From Dyadobacter chenhuakuii (GTDB taxonomy: Bacteria; Bacteroidota; Bacteroidia; Cytophagales; Spirosomataceae): a stretch of DNA of 64,000 bases. A program made the position numbers and the translations under genes. Within the stretch, counting starts at the first letter, position 1. Each line of letters begins with the position of its first letter. This document shows positions 17,001-25,566 of this stretch, piece after piece. The stretch is from the NCBI RefSeq assembly GCF_023821985.2, contig NZ_CP098805.1, forward strand, positions 992,001 through 1,056,000, in the 5' to 3' direction. A model generated the notes under the pieces. It ran no database searches, was not told the DNA's origin, and was given only the letters and a program-made list of their open reading frames with translations.

Positions 17001-18207
17001 CATTGAAACAGGCGATCAGGTGCAGATTACCGTAAGCGATTCGGGCCCGGGTATTCCTACAAATGTAGGCGACAGCATCTTCTCCGTTTTTCATCAATTC
17101 CACGATGGCCGGTTTCCTTCCAAGGGCGGTTTTGGCATTGGTTTATTTTTAACCAAAACTTTCATTGAAAGTCATTTCGGGAGCATTCATTACGAATCGG
17201 TAGTTGGCAGCGGCACTGTTTTCAAGGTTTTGCTCTGGAAAGCGCATCCGCAGTTGGTGTCCGCCGATCTGCTGACCATTGTGGAAGAAGGCAATTCTGT
17301 GTTGCTGGAAGAACTCTCGGAAGATGGCGTAATGCTCACACCATCGGCCATTTCGCGTCACCAGCTGGTGGTGGAAGAGCTGAGTTCTGATGTAAAGACC
17401 ATGCTGATCGTGGAAGACGACGCGGATATCAGGCAGTATATCGGCCAGGCTTTTGCAGGAAAATTCAAGCTTTTGCAGGCGGAGAATGGGGAAGAAGGCA
17501 TCCTGCTGGTTAGAAAACATTTACCCGACATTGTCATCAGCGACGTTTTCATGGATGGCATCAGCGGCATCGACATGTGCAGCCAGATCAAAAGCGACAT
17601 CACATTGAGCCACATTCCCGTTATTCTGCTCACTGCCAGCACTTCTCAGGAATCGCGGCTGAAAGGCATTGAAGGCGGCGCGGACGATTACATCAGCAAG
17701 CCGTTTGACAAAGCATTACTAATGGCACGCGTGGACGCTATCCTGAAAAGCCGCAATGACCTGCAGAGATACTTTTACAATGAAATCACGTTGCAGGCCA
17801 ATGACTCCAAAATCTCATCCGAGTATAAAGAATTTTTGAAAGAGTGTATCCGGGTTGTCGAGAACCATCTGACCGATCCAGACTTCTCCATTAAGGTGCT
17901 CGCCGCCGAGATCGGTATGAGCCATTCGACCTTGTATAACCGCATCAAATCCATATCCGGGCAATCCACCAACAGCTTCATCCGCTTCATCCGCCTGCGC
18001 CGCGCAGCCCAGATATTGATCACGACCGACATCACGATTTCTGAGGTGGCTTACCAGGTCGGGATCAATGATATCAAGTATTTCAGGGAGCAATTTTACA
18101 AGCTTTTCGAAATGAAGCCCTCGGAATATGTCAAAAAATACCGAAATCCGTTCCATGAGAATTTTCAGGTAAATAGGGGTGTTTTTCAAAATAAATTGGA
18201 CAATTAG
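14014..18207 (+). CDS. Hybrid two-component system sensor/regulator (HTCS)
   Basis: This 1397-residue inner-membrane protein senses sugars in the periplasm and regulates transcription in the cytoplasm. In order: signal peptide (about 1-24); two beta-propellers of repeated W-G-T units (about 30-700; for example NLWIGTYGGGLNYL); a Y_Y_Y domain (about 725-800); one transmembrane helix (about 807-826); HisKA with HISHEFRTP, phospho-acceptor about H864; HATPase_c with its N box (about 977-985), DSGPGI and GGFGIGL; a receiver (about 1130-1245) with phospho-acceptor about D1177 in ISDVFMDG and TSQESRLKGIEGGADDYISK; and an AraC helix-turn-helix (about 1275-1380). All catalytic residues are kept. Such proteins bind one oligosaccharide type and activate the adjacent utilisation locus. 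Flanking GH28 and SusC/SusD suggest a pectin fragment as signal. A terminator follows. Confidence 0.96.
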   Translation: MKGTFLKNMISLGLFCLGMFPVLAAENGRVLRYSLKEGLSFGIVNSIVQDKQGLMWLATGDGLNRFDGTSFKVFKNSPDDKQSLSGNYVKSVFCDRDGTIWTSSRNGLNKFIAEKEIFQRHTPMPDKGVSGTDVSDISQARDGNLWISLNGAGFALFDKKAERFTYYNKQNLPKLNTNAILSAFEDSKGMLWLGTRESGIDVLEVGQNRKLSKANISLASLPATRINSIYEDHLSNIWIASAKGLILFKRNEARFYVIHLPGNHRSDIYLSLRENHRGQLLVGVQDGGLYSLDLTQLADRKPEAYSFEKVNNSQNEGITQRSVQTIYMDADRNIWLGTYGEGVYLISSIPEKFKSFEKKIQDSRAESYLRFYGMCVDKDGYLWLGTDGDGIYKTKNSGEIVKHYAVTNAPGGLSDGAVIAAHRGRDEYLWFGTYSGGLFQYDPKKDTFKQFANIPGDPTSLSKNDVRVVYEDRKRNLWVGTNGGGLALLDRQTGKFRNFVTTNSSINSNDVRAIDEDSQGNLWIGTYGGGLNYLNVSTMQFRSFFNEPGKAGYLSNRIIFSLHYDAKERLWIGSEGNGLLVYDTKNGTTKHFTEKNGLANDVIYAFQEESIDNVWFSTNKGVSRINLPSNRIDHYDQSNGLQGGQFNPNSTLYIASSNAMVFGGTEGWNLFVPTDIKPSDYKPKVMITGLQLFGQSVAVGAKKDGKVILEKQIADQEEIVLQPSQSVFTIQYTALNYAYPDRNQFAYKLEGLDQDWNYVQNERSATYRYLPPGDYVFKVKSANQDGVWFENEAGLHVRVLPPWYQTWWAYLLYMGIAALVIYYYQQYKIRQARLKYEVQMAHFETQKEKELNEKKLAFFTHISHEFRTPLTLIINPVKELLLKAENRHPDQNSLNIVYRNAKRLLSMVDQLLLFRKADREADKLNPAIQNITKLALEVFQCFTHQAEQKHINYQFISPNEDLELVADREKIEIALFNLVSNAVKYTPKNGSVTLEIIETGDQVQITVSDSGPGIPTNVGDSIFSVFHQFHDGRFPSKGGFGIGLFLTKTFIESHFGSIHYESVVGSGTVFKVLLWKAHPQLVSADLLTIVEEGNSVLLEELSEDGVMLTPSAISRHQLVVEELSSDVKTMLIVEDDADIRQYIGQAFAGKFKLLQAENGEEGILLVRKHLPDIVISDVFMDGISGIDMCSQIKSDITLSHIPVILLTASTSQESRLKGIEGGADDYISKPFDKALLMARVDAILKSRNDLQRYFYNEITLQANDSKISSEYKEFLKECIRVVENHLTDPDFSIKVLAAEIGMSHSTLYNRIKSISGQSTNSFIRFIRLRRAAQILITTDITISEVAYQVGINDIKYFREQFYKLFEMKPSEYVKKYRNPFHENFQVNRGVFQNKLDN

Positions 18208-18235
18208 CCGATTCAGTTACAAAATTTCTTTTCTA

Positions 18236-18269
18236 AACGCCCGATTTTTCCCGAATCGGGCGCTTTTTA
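18236..18269 (+). terminator. Intrinsic terminator after the hybrid regulator
   Basis: CGCCCGATT at 18238-18246 pairs with AATCGGGCG at 18254-18262 (9 bp, GC-rich), followed by CTTTTTATT. It separates the regulator gene from the susCD operon. Confidence 0.87.
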
Positions 18270-18328
18270 TTGATATACCCCCTTCTTAATGTGAAAATGA
18301 CCCCTGTCGGTCAAATACAAATAATCAT

Positions 18329-18336
18329 ACTTTTGA
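18329..18336 (+). promoter_or_regulatory. Candidate -7 promoter box for susC at 18415
   Basis: TACTTTTG matches TAnnTTTG exactly and lies 78 bp before the susC ATG, after the upstream terminator. The same eight bases occur upstream of the susC at 35360. No clear -33 TTTG is visible. Confidence 0.45.
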
Positions 18337-18414
18337 TTGATCAATTCATAAAAAGGGCGACACGCTTTTTTTGTGCTGACAACCAATCACCTTAATTATT
18401 TTAATCATCGATTT

Positions 18415-21400
18415 ATGATAAAATCTTTTCGAAGCAAGTGGGCTTTGCCTGGAATGCTTAACGAAACTGAGGGCAGGATGTGGAAGCATATCCGGCTGAC
18501 TTTGTTCCTGGCCACTATCGCGTTTTTCGGCTACACGCAGGTTGCTGTCGCGCAGTCTGCAATCACGGTAAAAGGAACGGTTACTGCCGACAACGGCGAC
18601 GCACTTCCGGGCGCCAGCGTAATCTTAAAAGGAACCTCGACAGGAACCACAACTGACGCAGACGGGAAATATTCACTCAATATTCCCGACGCCAACGGCA
18701 CGCTCGTATTTACCTACATTGGCTATATCAACCAGGAAGTTGCTGTGGCTAACCGCAGTGAAATCGACGTGAAACTCGTGACCAATGACAAAACATTGCA
18801 GGAGATCGTGGTGGTAGGATACGGCACACAGAAAAAAGCAACATTGACCGGCTCGGTGTCGGAAGTAAAGGGTGCTGACATTGTGAAAAGTCCGCAGCCA
18901 AACCTTTCCAACTCACTGGCAGGTCGTTTTTCGGGTTTTGTGGCCAATAACAGGGGCGGGGAGCCGGGTTATGACGGTTCCAGCTACACCATCCGCGGTT
19001 TCGCATCCACAGGAAACAACGACGTGCTGATCGTAGTCGACGGGATTCCTGGCCAGGTGGGCGGTCTGGAACGTTTGGACCCTAATGACATTGAAAGCAT
19101 TTCAATACTCAAAGACGCTTCGGCAGCTGTGTACGGAAGCCGCGCTGCGAACGGTGTGATCCTGGTTACGACCAAAAGGGGCACAACAGGCAAGCCGGTG
19201 ATCTCTTACAGCTTCAACCAGGGTTTCTCATCACCAACCAGGCTTCCAAACCTGGCCGACGCCCCGACATATGCATCGATTTTGAACGAAATCGACTACT
19301 ATAACAACCCTGCCGGCGGCATGAACCAGTTTTATACAGCCGAAGAAATTGAGAAGTTCAAGAACGGATCGGACCCATTGAATTACCCGAACACCAACTG
19401 GCAGAAAGAGACGCTGAAAAGTTTTGCATTGCAAAATCAGCACAATCTGGGTATCAATGGTGGAACGGAGAATGTAAAATACTATGTGTCGCTGGGGACG
19501 ATTTACCAGGATGGTTTGTATAAAAACGGCGCTACGAAATACAAGCAATACAATTTCAGGTCGAACATTGACGCTAATGTAACGCAGGATTTTAAAGTAA
19601 GCCTTTCTTTATCAGGCCGTCAGGAGAACAGACAATTTCCTATTTCGTCTGCCGGTAACACTTTCCGCTCCATTTACCGCGCTTACCCAACCGTTATCTC
19701 GCGCTACCCCAACGGAAATTATTCGACAGGCGTGGAAAACAGCAATCCGGTCGTGTTAGGAACGGATATGGGTGGAACCACTAGCAACCCGACTTCGGTA
19801 TTCAACGGGATCGTTCGTGCCAGTTACAACATGCCGTTTGTAGAAGGGCTGTCTGCTGATGGGTTTTACTCCGTGGATAAATCATTCAATTTTTCCAAAA
19901 GTTTCAGCACGCCTTACACGCTTTATAATTACAATGGCGACACCGGCGCTTATAATGCAGTGGTAACGGGCGGTTCTGCGGGCCTTGCCTCACTCACGCA
20001 ATCGCAACTGAACATTACCAACATTACCCAGAACATCCGGGTGAGCTTTTTGAGACAACTGGGCAATCACAATGTAAATGCATTCGTCGCTTACGAGCAG
20101 AACAAGCGCAACGAAGTGAAGTTCGACGCTTCCCGCATCAACTATCCGACGGTTTCCACACCGGAACTTTCGCAGGGAGGTGCAGCCGCAACGGACAAAA
20201 ACAACTCCGGAAGCAGCTATAACTTCACCCGTAAAAGTGTGATCGGGCGTGTCGCTTACAATTTCAGCGAAAAATACCTGGCCGAAGTGCAGGCGCGTAT
20301 CGATGGTTCATCCGTATTTCCGAAAGGAAAGCAATTTGGCTTTTTTCCTTCTATATCAGCAGGTTACCGTATCTCGGAAGAGGATTGGTTTAAAAACAGC
20401 GTGAATTTTATCAATGATCTGAAAATCCGTGCTTCCTATGGTTCACTGGGTAATGATAATGTGGGTCAATTCCAGTATTACAACAACTACTCGTTTGTAA
20501 ATCAATATGTGCTGGGTTCCAATGTGATCACGCCGGGTATCGACCTTACCAAACTTGCCAACCCGAACATTACATGGGAAGTTGCCAAGAAAATGGACAT
20601 TGGTTTAAATGCAGTTTTTCTGAAAAATTTCAGTCTGGAAGTCATTTATTTCCAACAAAAAAGATCTGATATCCTTGCTGCCAGAAATGCTTCCATTCCG
20701 AACACTTCCGGTATAGTTAACCCGTTCAAAACAAATGATAATACGCCATTGGTGCCCGATCAGAACATTGGAAAAGTAAACAGCGCGGGTTTTGAGGCTA
20801 CACTGGGCTATAACCATTCAGGCACATTCCGTTACAACATTTCAGGTAACGTGACTTATGCAAAAAGCAAGGTCGTGTTTATAGACGAAGCACCAGGAAC
20901 ATTGGATTATCAGCGTCAGACAGGCGGGCCGCTTTATACCAACCTGCTGTATAATTCAATTGGCATTTTCCGCACGCAGGCAGAACTGGACGCATATCCG
21001 CACCTTAAGGGCGCTCAACTGGGAGATTTAATCCTGGAAGATTACAACGGCGACGGCCAGATCACAGCCGACGACCAGACCCGGACACCTTACGGAAATG
21101 TGCCTTTGCTGACTTACGGATTGGTTTTGAATGGCGGTTACAAAGCGTTTGATGCATCGGTTGTTTTTTCCGGACAAGGCATGGTAAGCCAGTATGTGCT
21201 TCCCGAATCGGGCCAGGTAGGAAACTTTTACAGCAGCTGGGCCGACAACCGTTGGAGCCCTGATAACCCCGAAGGTTCTTATCCGAGAGTGGATACACGC
21301 GCTTCGTCTTCGATCAACGGTGGGCTTTATGCCAACACATTCTGGCTTGATAATGCATCCTTCGTGCGTTTGAAAAACATTGAAGTGGGTTACACATTGC

Positions 21401-21573
21401 CAAAAGACGCATTGTCCAAGATCAAGATAGCTTCCCTGAGAATTTATGCCAGCGCATTTAACCTGTTTACAATCACCGGTGTCAAAGATTACGATCCCGA
21501 AGGAAACAGCACGAGCGGACAATTTTATCCGCAGCAGAGGATTTTGAACCTGGGTTTGAACATTAAGTTTTAA
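18415..21573 (+). CDS. SusC/RagA-family TonB-dependent oligosaccharide transporter
   Basis: This ~1052-residue outer-membrane transporter imports oligosaccharides with the SusD protein encoded 12 bp downstream. I use ATG 18415; it precedes a long basic leader and a signal peptide ending AVAQ near residue 47. A CarboxypepD-regulatory-like domain follows (about 50-125; VKGTVTADNGDALPGASV), then the SusC linker EIVVVGYGTQKKATLTGSV and the plug (about 135-260) with DIESISILKDASAAVYGSR and VILVTTKRG. The rest is the 22-strand barrel, ending in ILNLGLNIKF. Length is normal for the family. It is probably controlled by the hybrid regulator immediately upstream. The pectin-type substrate is inferred from neighbours. 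Confidence 0.95.
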   Translation: MIKSFRSKWALPGMLNETEGRMWKHIRLTLFLATIAFFGYTQVAVAQSAITVKGTVTADNGDALPGASVILKGTSTGTTTDADGKYSLNIPDANGTLVFTYIGYINQEVAVANRSEIDVKLVTNDKTLQEIVVVGYGTQKKATLTGSVSEVKGADIVKSPQPNLSNSLAGRFSGFVANNRGGEPGYDGSSYTIRGFASTGNNDVLIVVDGIPGQVGGLERLDPNDIESISILKDASAAVYGSRAANGVILVTTKRGTTGKPVISYSFNQGFSSPTRLPNLADAPTYASILNEIDYYNNPAGGMNQFYTAEEIEKFKNGSDPLNYPNTNWQKETLKSFALQNQHNLGINGGTENVKYYVSLGTIYQDGLYKNGATKYKQYNFRSNIDANVTQDFKVSLSLSGRQENRQFPISSAGNTFRSIYRAYPTVISRYPNGNYSTGVENSNPVVLGTDMGGTTSNPTSVFNGIVRASYNMPFVEGLSADGFYSVDKSFNFSKSFSTPYTLYNYNGDTGAYNAVVTGGSAGLASLTQSQLNITNITQNIRVSFLRQLGNHNVNAFVAYEQNKRNEVKFDASRINYPTVSTPELSQGGAAATDKNNSGSSYNFTRKSVIGRVAYNFSEKYLAEVQARIDGSSVFPKGKQFGFFPSISAGYRISEEDWFKNSVNFINDLKIRASYGSLGNDNVGQFQYYNNYSFVNQYVLGSNVITPGIDLTKLANPNITWEVAKKMDIGLNAVFLKNFSLEVIYFQQKRSDILAARNASIPNTSGIVNPFKTNDNTPLVPDQNIGKVNSAGFEATLGYNHSGTFRYNISGNVTYAKSKVVFIDEAPGTLDYQRQTGGPLYTNLLYNSIGIFRTQAELDAYPHLKGAQLGDLILEDYNGDGQITADDQTRTPYGNVPLLTYGLVLNGGYKAFDASVVFSGQGMVSQYVLPESGQVGNFYSSWADNRWSPDNPEGSYPRVDTRASSSINGGLYANTFWLDNASFVRLKNIEVGYTLPKDALSKIKIASLRIYASAFNLFTITGVKDYDPEGNSTSGQFYPQQRILNLGLNIKF

Positions 21574-21584
21574 AGAATACTGAA

Positions 21585-23270
21585 ATGATAAAGCAATTAA
21601 AAAATATACTGATCACAGCCGTTTGCGGAGCTTGCGGGCTCGTGGTTGTGGCTTGCCAGGAAAATTTCCTGGATGTGGTTCCTACCGACCGTGTTTCCGA
21701 TGCATCCATCTTATCCGACTCGGTCCTTTTTGAGGCATACGTGATAAACCGTTACATGGGCACACGCCTTACTGATAAAGAAGCAGAAGGCACTTTGCCA
21801 GGTTTCGGACGCGGTTTCGAATACGCCATGTGGTCGTCCCTTACCGACGAATCAATTTACAACAACGATGACAACACCTGGGTGATCCAGCGTGGACAGC
21901 TTGCACCTGAAAACACAGGCATCGCCGGAACCCTCTGGGGCAGAAGTTACCGAAGCATTCGCGAGATCAACTATGCGCTGGCCAATGTGGACAAGGTTCC
22001 GATGAGTCAGGGTAAAAAGGACAGATTAAAAGGAGAACTCCAATTCCTGCGTGCCTTCCGCTATCACGACCTGATCCGGAACTATGGGAAAGTGGTTTTA
22101 ATGGGCGATAAAGTGACAGAACTCGGCGACGACCTCACAAGCCAGGACCTTTTTAACCGCTCCGAAATCAAGGCGGGAGTTGAATATGCAGTTGCACAAC
22201 TGGACGAAGCCACGGCGCTTTTGCCCAAGGACAATGACAACGGATCCTGGAAACTGGGCCGCGCTACCAAAGGAGCCGCTATGGCTTTGAAAGCGAGATT
22301 ATTGCTTTACGGTGCGAGTCCTTTGTACAATGCTGCAACATGGGCGCAGGCAGCCGCCGCTTCCAAAGCAGTAATGGATATGAATAAATACAGCCTTTAT
22401 ACAGGCGGTTATGGCAAAATATTTACAGTAGCCGACCATTCTGAGATCATTTTCGGCCGTCTTTACGCACAGGGAGCACGCCACGTGGCGCTTGAAATTG
22501 CCAACGGCCCGAATAGCTACAATGCCTGGGGCGGCAATGTTCCGGTTCAAAACCTGGTAAATGATTACGAGATGATGGACGGGACCAGAATTACAGAAAC
22601 CGGAACCAGCTATAATCCGCAAGATCCCTACAAAGGAAGAGATCCGCGTTTTTACGAAACCATTCTCTACAACGGCGCGCCCTATCGTGGAAGCACAATC
22701 CAGACCTTCACGCCGGGTGGAAAAGACAGCAAGGATGGCCCGTCCAACTGGAACACTTCCAAGACTGGTTACTATTTGAAAAAATTCATGAACGACGCCC
22801 TGCCGATTGACAATCCATGGGACATCGCCGGAACACAAACGTGGATCTACTTCCGCTACGCCGAAATCCTGCTCAACTACGCAGAAGCGCAAAACGAAGC
22901 AGTAGGCCCGGATGCATCCGTATACGCAGCCATCAACGCAATCAGACGACGCCCAGGCGTAATGATGCCCGTATTGAAAGCAGGGCTGACCCAAGCGCAG
23001 ATGCGTGAAAAAATCCGTAACGAGCGCCGCATTGAGCTAGCCTTCGAAGAGCACCGCTTCTACGACGTCCGCCGCTGGAAAATTGCCAACGTAACCGAAA
23101 ATGCACCAGCAAACGGCATCGAAATCGGTAAAAGCGGCAACGCCTTCACTTACAAGGTAAAGGAAGCCCTAACAGGCAAAGCATTCACCGAAAAGCAATA
23201 CTGGCTGCCAATCCCAAGAGCGGAAATCCAGGCTTCGAATAATAAGCTGGAACAGAATCCTGGGTATTGA
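21585..23270 (+). CDS. SusD/RagB-family glycan-binding lipoprotein
   Basis: This 561-residue lipoprotein is the lid of the SusC transporter encoded directly upstream. The lipobox is VVAC, with the lipidated cysteine near residue 24, followed by QENFLDVVPTDRVSD, the usual SusD opening. The TPR-like body includes RLKGELQFLRAFRYHDLIRNYG, and the C-terminal signature IRNERRIELAFEEHRFYDVRRW is complete, ending with LPIPRAEIQASNNKLEQNPGY. The start ATG 21585 is preceded by ACTGAA, the same leader as the second susD at 38506. A GC-rich inverted-repeat cluster begins within 10 bp of the stop and could trim or protect the 3' end of the susCD message. Confidence 0.95.
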   Translation: MIKQLKNILITAVCGACGLVVVACQENFLDVVPTDRVSDASILSDSVLFEAYVINRYMGTRLTDKEAEGTLPGFGRGFEYAMWSSLTDESIYNNDDNTWVIQRGQLAPENTGIAGTLWGRSYRSIREINYALANVDKVPMSQGKKDRLKGELQFLRAFRYHDLIRNYGKVVLMGDKVTELGDDLTSQDLFNRSEIKAGVEYAVAQLDEATALLPKDNDNGSWKLGRATKGAAMALKARLLLYGASPLYNAATWAQAAAASKAVMDMNKYSLYTGGYGKIFTVADHSEIIFGRLYAQGARHVALEIANGPNSYNAWGGNVPVQNLVNDYEMMDGTRITETGTSYNPQDPYKGRDPRFYETILYNGAPYRGSTIQTFTPGGKDSKDGPSNWNTSKTGYYLKKFMNDALPIDNPWDIAGTQTWIYFRYAEILLNYAEAQNEAVGPDASVYAAINAIRRRPGVMMPVLKAGLTQAQMREKIRNERRIELAFEEHRFYDVRRWKIANVTENAPANGIEIGKSGNAFTYKVKEALTGKAFTEKQYWLPIPRAEIQASNNKLEQNPGY

Positions 23271-23272
23271 TC

Positions 23273-23414
23273 TCCCTTCGGCCGCCCGGCGGCCCGGTCC
23301 GCTCAGGGTGACGGGGCGTAGTGCTAGCCGGTAGCTTGGGTGGTAGCCCTTCGGCTCCGCTCAGGGTGACAGGTCGTCTGCTCTGTCACCCTGAGCGGAG
23401 CCGAAGGGCTACCA
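23273..23414. repeat. GC-rich inverted-repeat cluster after susD (REP/BIME-like)
   Basis: This cluster holds three copies of one element built on CTTCGGCTCCGCTCAGGGTG. Copies two and three form a perfect 32-bp inverted repeat (23341-23372 and 23383-23414) with a 10-base loop. The first copy (23273-23316) is interrupted by a palindromic GC insert related to GGCCGCCCGGCGGCC. The same family, with slightly different bases, recurs at 40267-40545. It can form a very stable cruciform or RNA hairpin. Such elements are often non-autonomous and spread by REP-associated transposases; none is encoded here. Confidence 0.85.
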
Positions 23415-23483
23415 CTAAGTCGCTGGGCACCCCAAAAAGCCCAACCGCCATTAAACTATACCCAACCCAAACCCAAAAACACC

Positions 23484-25043
23484 TTGAACCCAACAAACAA
23501 ACTTCTCCCAACACTTCTCCTGGCCCTGACACTTACATCCTGCTCCTCAGCAACGCCGGGGACTGTTAATGGTCCTGGTGGGAAAGCGGAGCCTGTTGCT
23601 ATTACGGTTAACCCGGCCAAAACTTTCCAGACGATTGACCATTTTGGAGCTTCGGATGCGTGGTCCTGCCAGTTTGTGGGCAACTGGCCGGATGCGAAAC
23701 GGAATGGGATTGCCGATTTGCTTTTCAGCAGCGATACGCTTGCTAGCGGGAAGCCTAAGGGCATCGGCTTGTCATTATGGCGGTTCAACATTGGAGCCGG
23801 AACGGCTGAGCAGGGTGATGCAAGCGGGATTAAGGACGAATGGCGACGTGCTGAGTCGTTTTTGAATGACAATGGCACTTACAACTGGAACAAGCAGGCC
23901 GGGCAGATCTGGTTTCTGAAAGCTGCGAAAGAGCGTGGCGTAAACGAGTTTCTTGCATTTCCAAACAGTCCGCCGGTGCAATTTACCGTGAACAAAAAAG
24001 GTTATGCCAATGCAGGACAGCCGAATTTAACGGCCGAAAACTTTAATAAATACGGCGAATTTATGGCCAATGTCGTGAGCGGCGTGCGCGAAAAGACGGG
24101 CATTGCTTTTAACCACATCAGTCCGGTAAACGAGCCGCAGTGGGACTGGAGCGATGGCGGGCAGGAAGGGACGCCGTTTTATAACAATGAGATTGCAGGC
24201 ATCACCAGATCGCTGAGTGCAGCATTGCTCAAAAATAAGCTGTCTACCAAGATCGACGTGGCCGAAGCCGGGCAGATTGATTATCTCTATTCTGAATTCA
24301 ACAAGCAGGGCAGAGGTAACCAGATCCACGCGTTCTTTGATAAATCATCGCCGGATTACATTGGTAATCTGCCTAATCTGACCCAAACCATTTCCGGACA
24401 CAGCTATTTTACAACTTCACCTTATGCCAAGGCTGCCTCAAAAAGACAGGAAATTGCGAAAGCATTACAAGCAACGCCGGGACTGAAATACTGGATGTCG
24501 GAATATTGTATTTTGGGAGATAATGAAGGTGAAATCCAGGGTTCGGGGCGTGACCTGGGGATCGATGCAGGAATTTACATAGCCAAAGTGATCCACAATG
24601 ATCTGGTGAATGCGAATGCTTCGGCTTGGCACTGGTGGATTGCGATTTCACCCTATGATTACAAAGACGGCCTTATTTATATAGACAAAAACAAAACCGA
24701 CGGCAGTTACCAGTCGTCCAAAATGCTGTGGGCATTGGGTAATTACAGCCGTTTCGTGCGTCCGGGTGCAGTAAGGACCGAAGTTTCGGCTTCTGCTGCC
24801 AGCGAAGGATTGTTGATTTCTTCGTATAAAAACACGGATAACCAGCTTGTAACAATCATCATCAATGACCAGTCCAAAGCAACGGATATTACATTGAATT
24901 CGTCGGCAAACAAGCTTTCCAACGTTAAAATCTACAAAACATCCGCCTCCGCTGACCTTGAACCCGTATCGGTTATAGCAGGAAGTCCGGTGTCGATCGA
25001 GGCAAAAAGTATTGTGACCATCGTGGGCAGGCTGGCGCAATAA
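23484..25043 (+). CDS. GH30-like glycoside hydrolase lipoprotein
   Basis: This 519-residue lipoprotein hydrolase (lipobox LTSC, cysteine about residue 20) has a TIM barrel plus C-terminal beta domain of clan GH-A. The acid/base sits in SPVNEPQWDW (about E217) and the nucleophile in YWMSEYCILGD (about E340). The opening FQTIDHFGASDAWSCQFVG is the usual GH30 start. Bacteroidota relatives with this layout act as endo-beta-1,6-galactanases or xylan-type hydrolases, so removal of a galactan side chain is plausible; the exact specificity is an inference. No ATG fits: the only start before the signal peptide is TTG at 23484, and no Shine-Dalgarno is visible. The gene follows susD across the inverted-repeat cluster and probably belongs to that operon. 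Confidence 0.85.
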   Translation: MNPTNKLLPTLLLALTLTSCSSATPGTVNGPGGKAEPVAITVNPAKTFQTIDHFGASDAWSCQFVGNWPDAKRNGIADLLFSSDTLASGKPKGIGLSLWRFNIGAGTAEQGDASGIKDEWRRAESFLNDNGTYNWNKQAGQIWFLKAAKERGVNEFLAFPNSPPVQFTVNKKGYANAGQPNLTAENFNKYGEFMANVVSGVREKTGIAFNHISPVNEPQWDWSDGGQEGTPFYNNEIAGITRSLSAALLKNKLSTKIDVAEAGQIDYLYSEFNKQGRGNQIHAFFDKSSPDYIGNLPNLTQTISGHSYFTTSPYAKAASKRQEIAKALQATPGLKYWMSEYCILGDNEGEIQGSGRDLGIDAGIYIAKVIHNDLVNANASAWHWWIAISPYDYKDGLIYIDKNKTDGSYQSSKMLWALGNYSRFVRPGAVRTEVSASAASEGLLISSYKNTDNQLVTIIINDQSKATDITLNSSANKLSNVKIYKTSASADLEPVSVIAGSPVSIEAKSIVTIVGRLAQ

Positions 25044-25090
25044 AAATCATTTTACTTGTGATTACAGTCGTCGGGGGCTATTTTTAGGCC

Positions 25091-25471
25091 GTGAAAAGGT
25101 TTATCCGAAATATGCTCCTGACGATTGTCATTCTTGATACAACATCCTTGTATCAGGTGATGAAGGCGCCGTCGCTTATCAAGCATTTTCTCGAACACAA
25201 ATCACTGGATCAGAATGTGAGTTTCGTGGACTTCCTTTCCATGCATTACTGGGGCGAAGATCTGAACGATAATGATGACGAAAAGGATATGCAGCTGCCT
25301 TTCAAAAAGATTGAAATGCACCATGCCAGTTTCTTCTTCGTTGCCCATCCGGAACGGTTCACATTTGTACACCATTCACAACCCATCAGCAAGGCCGATT
25401 ACGGCCCCGACCAGCCTCAGGTCGCGTACAACACTACGCTGGGCTCCCTCTTCCGCCCGCCCCGAGTTTAA
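25091..25471 (+). CDS. Small histidine-containing protein ahead of the metal-efflux genes
   Basis: This 126-residue protein of unknown family has a short hydrophobic N-terminus (MLLTIVILDTTSLYQVM) that could be an uncleaved membrane anchor or a poor signal peptide. Next comes an acidic run (EDLNDNDDEKD), a His-rich stretch (KKIEMHHASFFFVAHPERFTFVHH) and a Tyr/Pro-rich tail. Clustered His, Met and acidic residues beside a CusA/CusB operon suggest metal binding, but no defined motif supports this. The efflux gene starts about 95 bp downstream. It may be co-transcribed with the pump genes. Confidence 0.65.
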   Translation: MKRFIRNMLLTIVILDTTSLYQVMKAPSLIKHFLEHKSLDQNVSFVDFLSMHYWGEDLNDNDDEKDMQLPFKKIEMHHASFFFVAHPERFTFVHHSQPISKADYGPDQPQVAYNTTLGSLFRPPRV

Positions 25472-25566
25472 ATATATATCAATGTCTAGGACCCGCTCCT
25501 GAACTCCATTTGTGCTCTATCCGGGCGCATATGGCCTCATTTGCTATATATTTATTTTGATTCGAT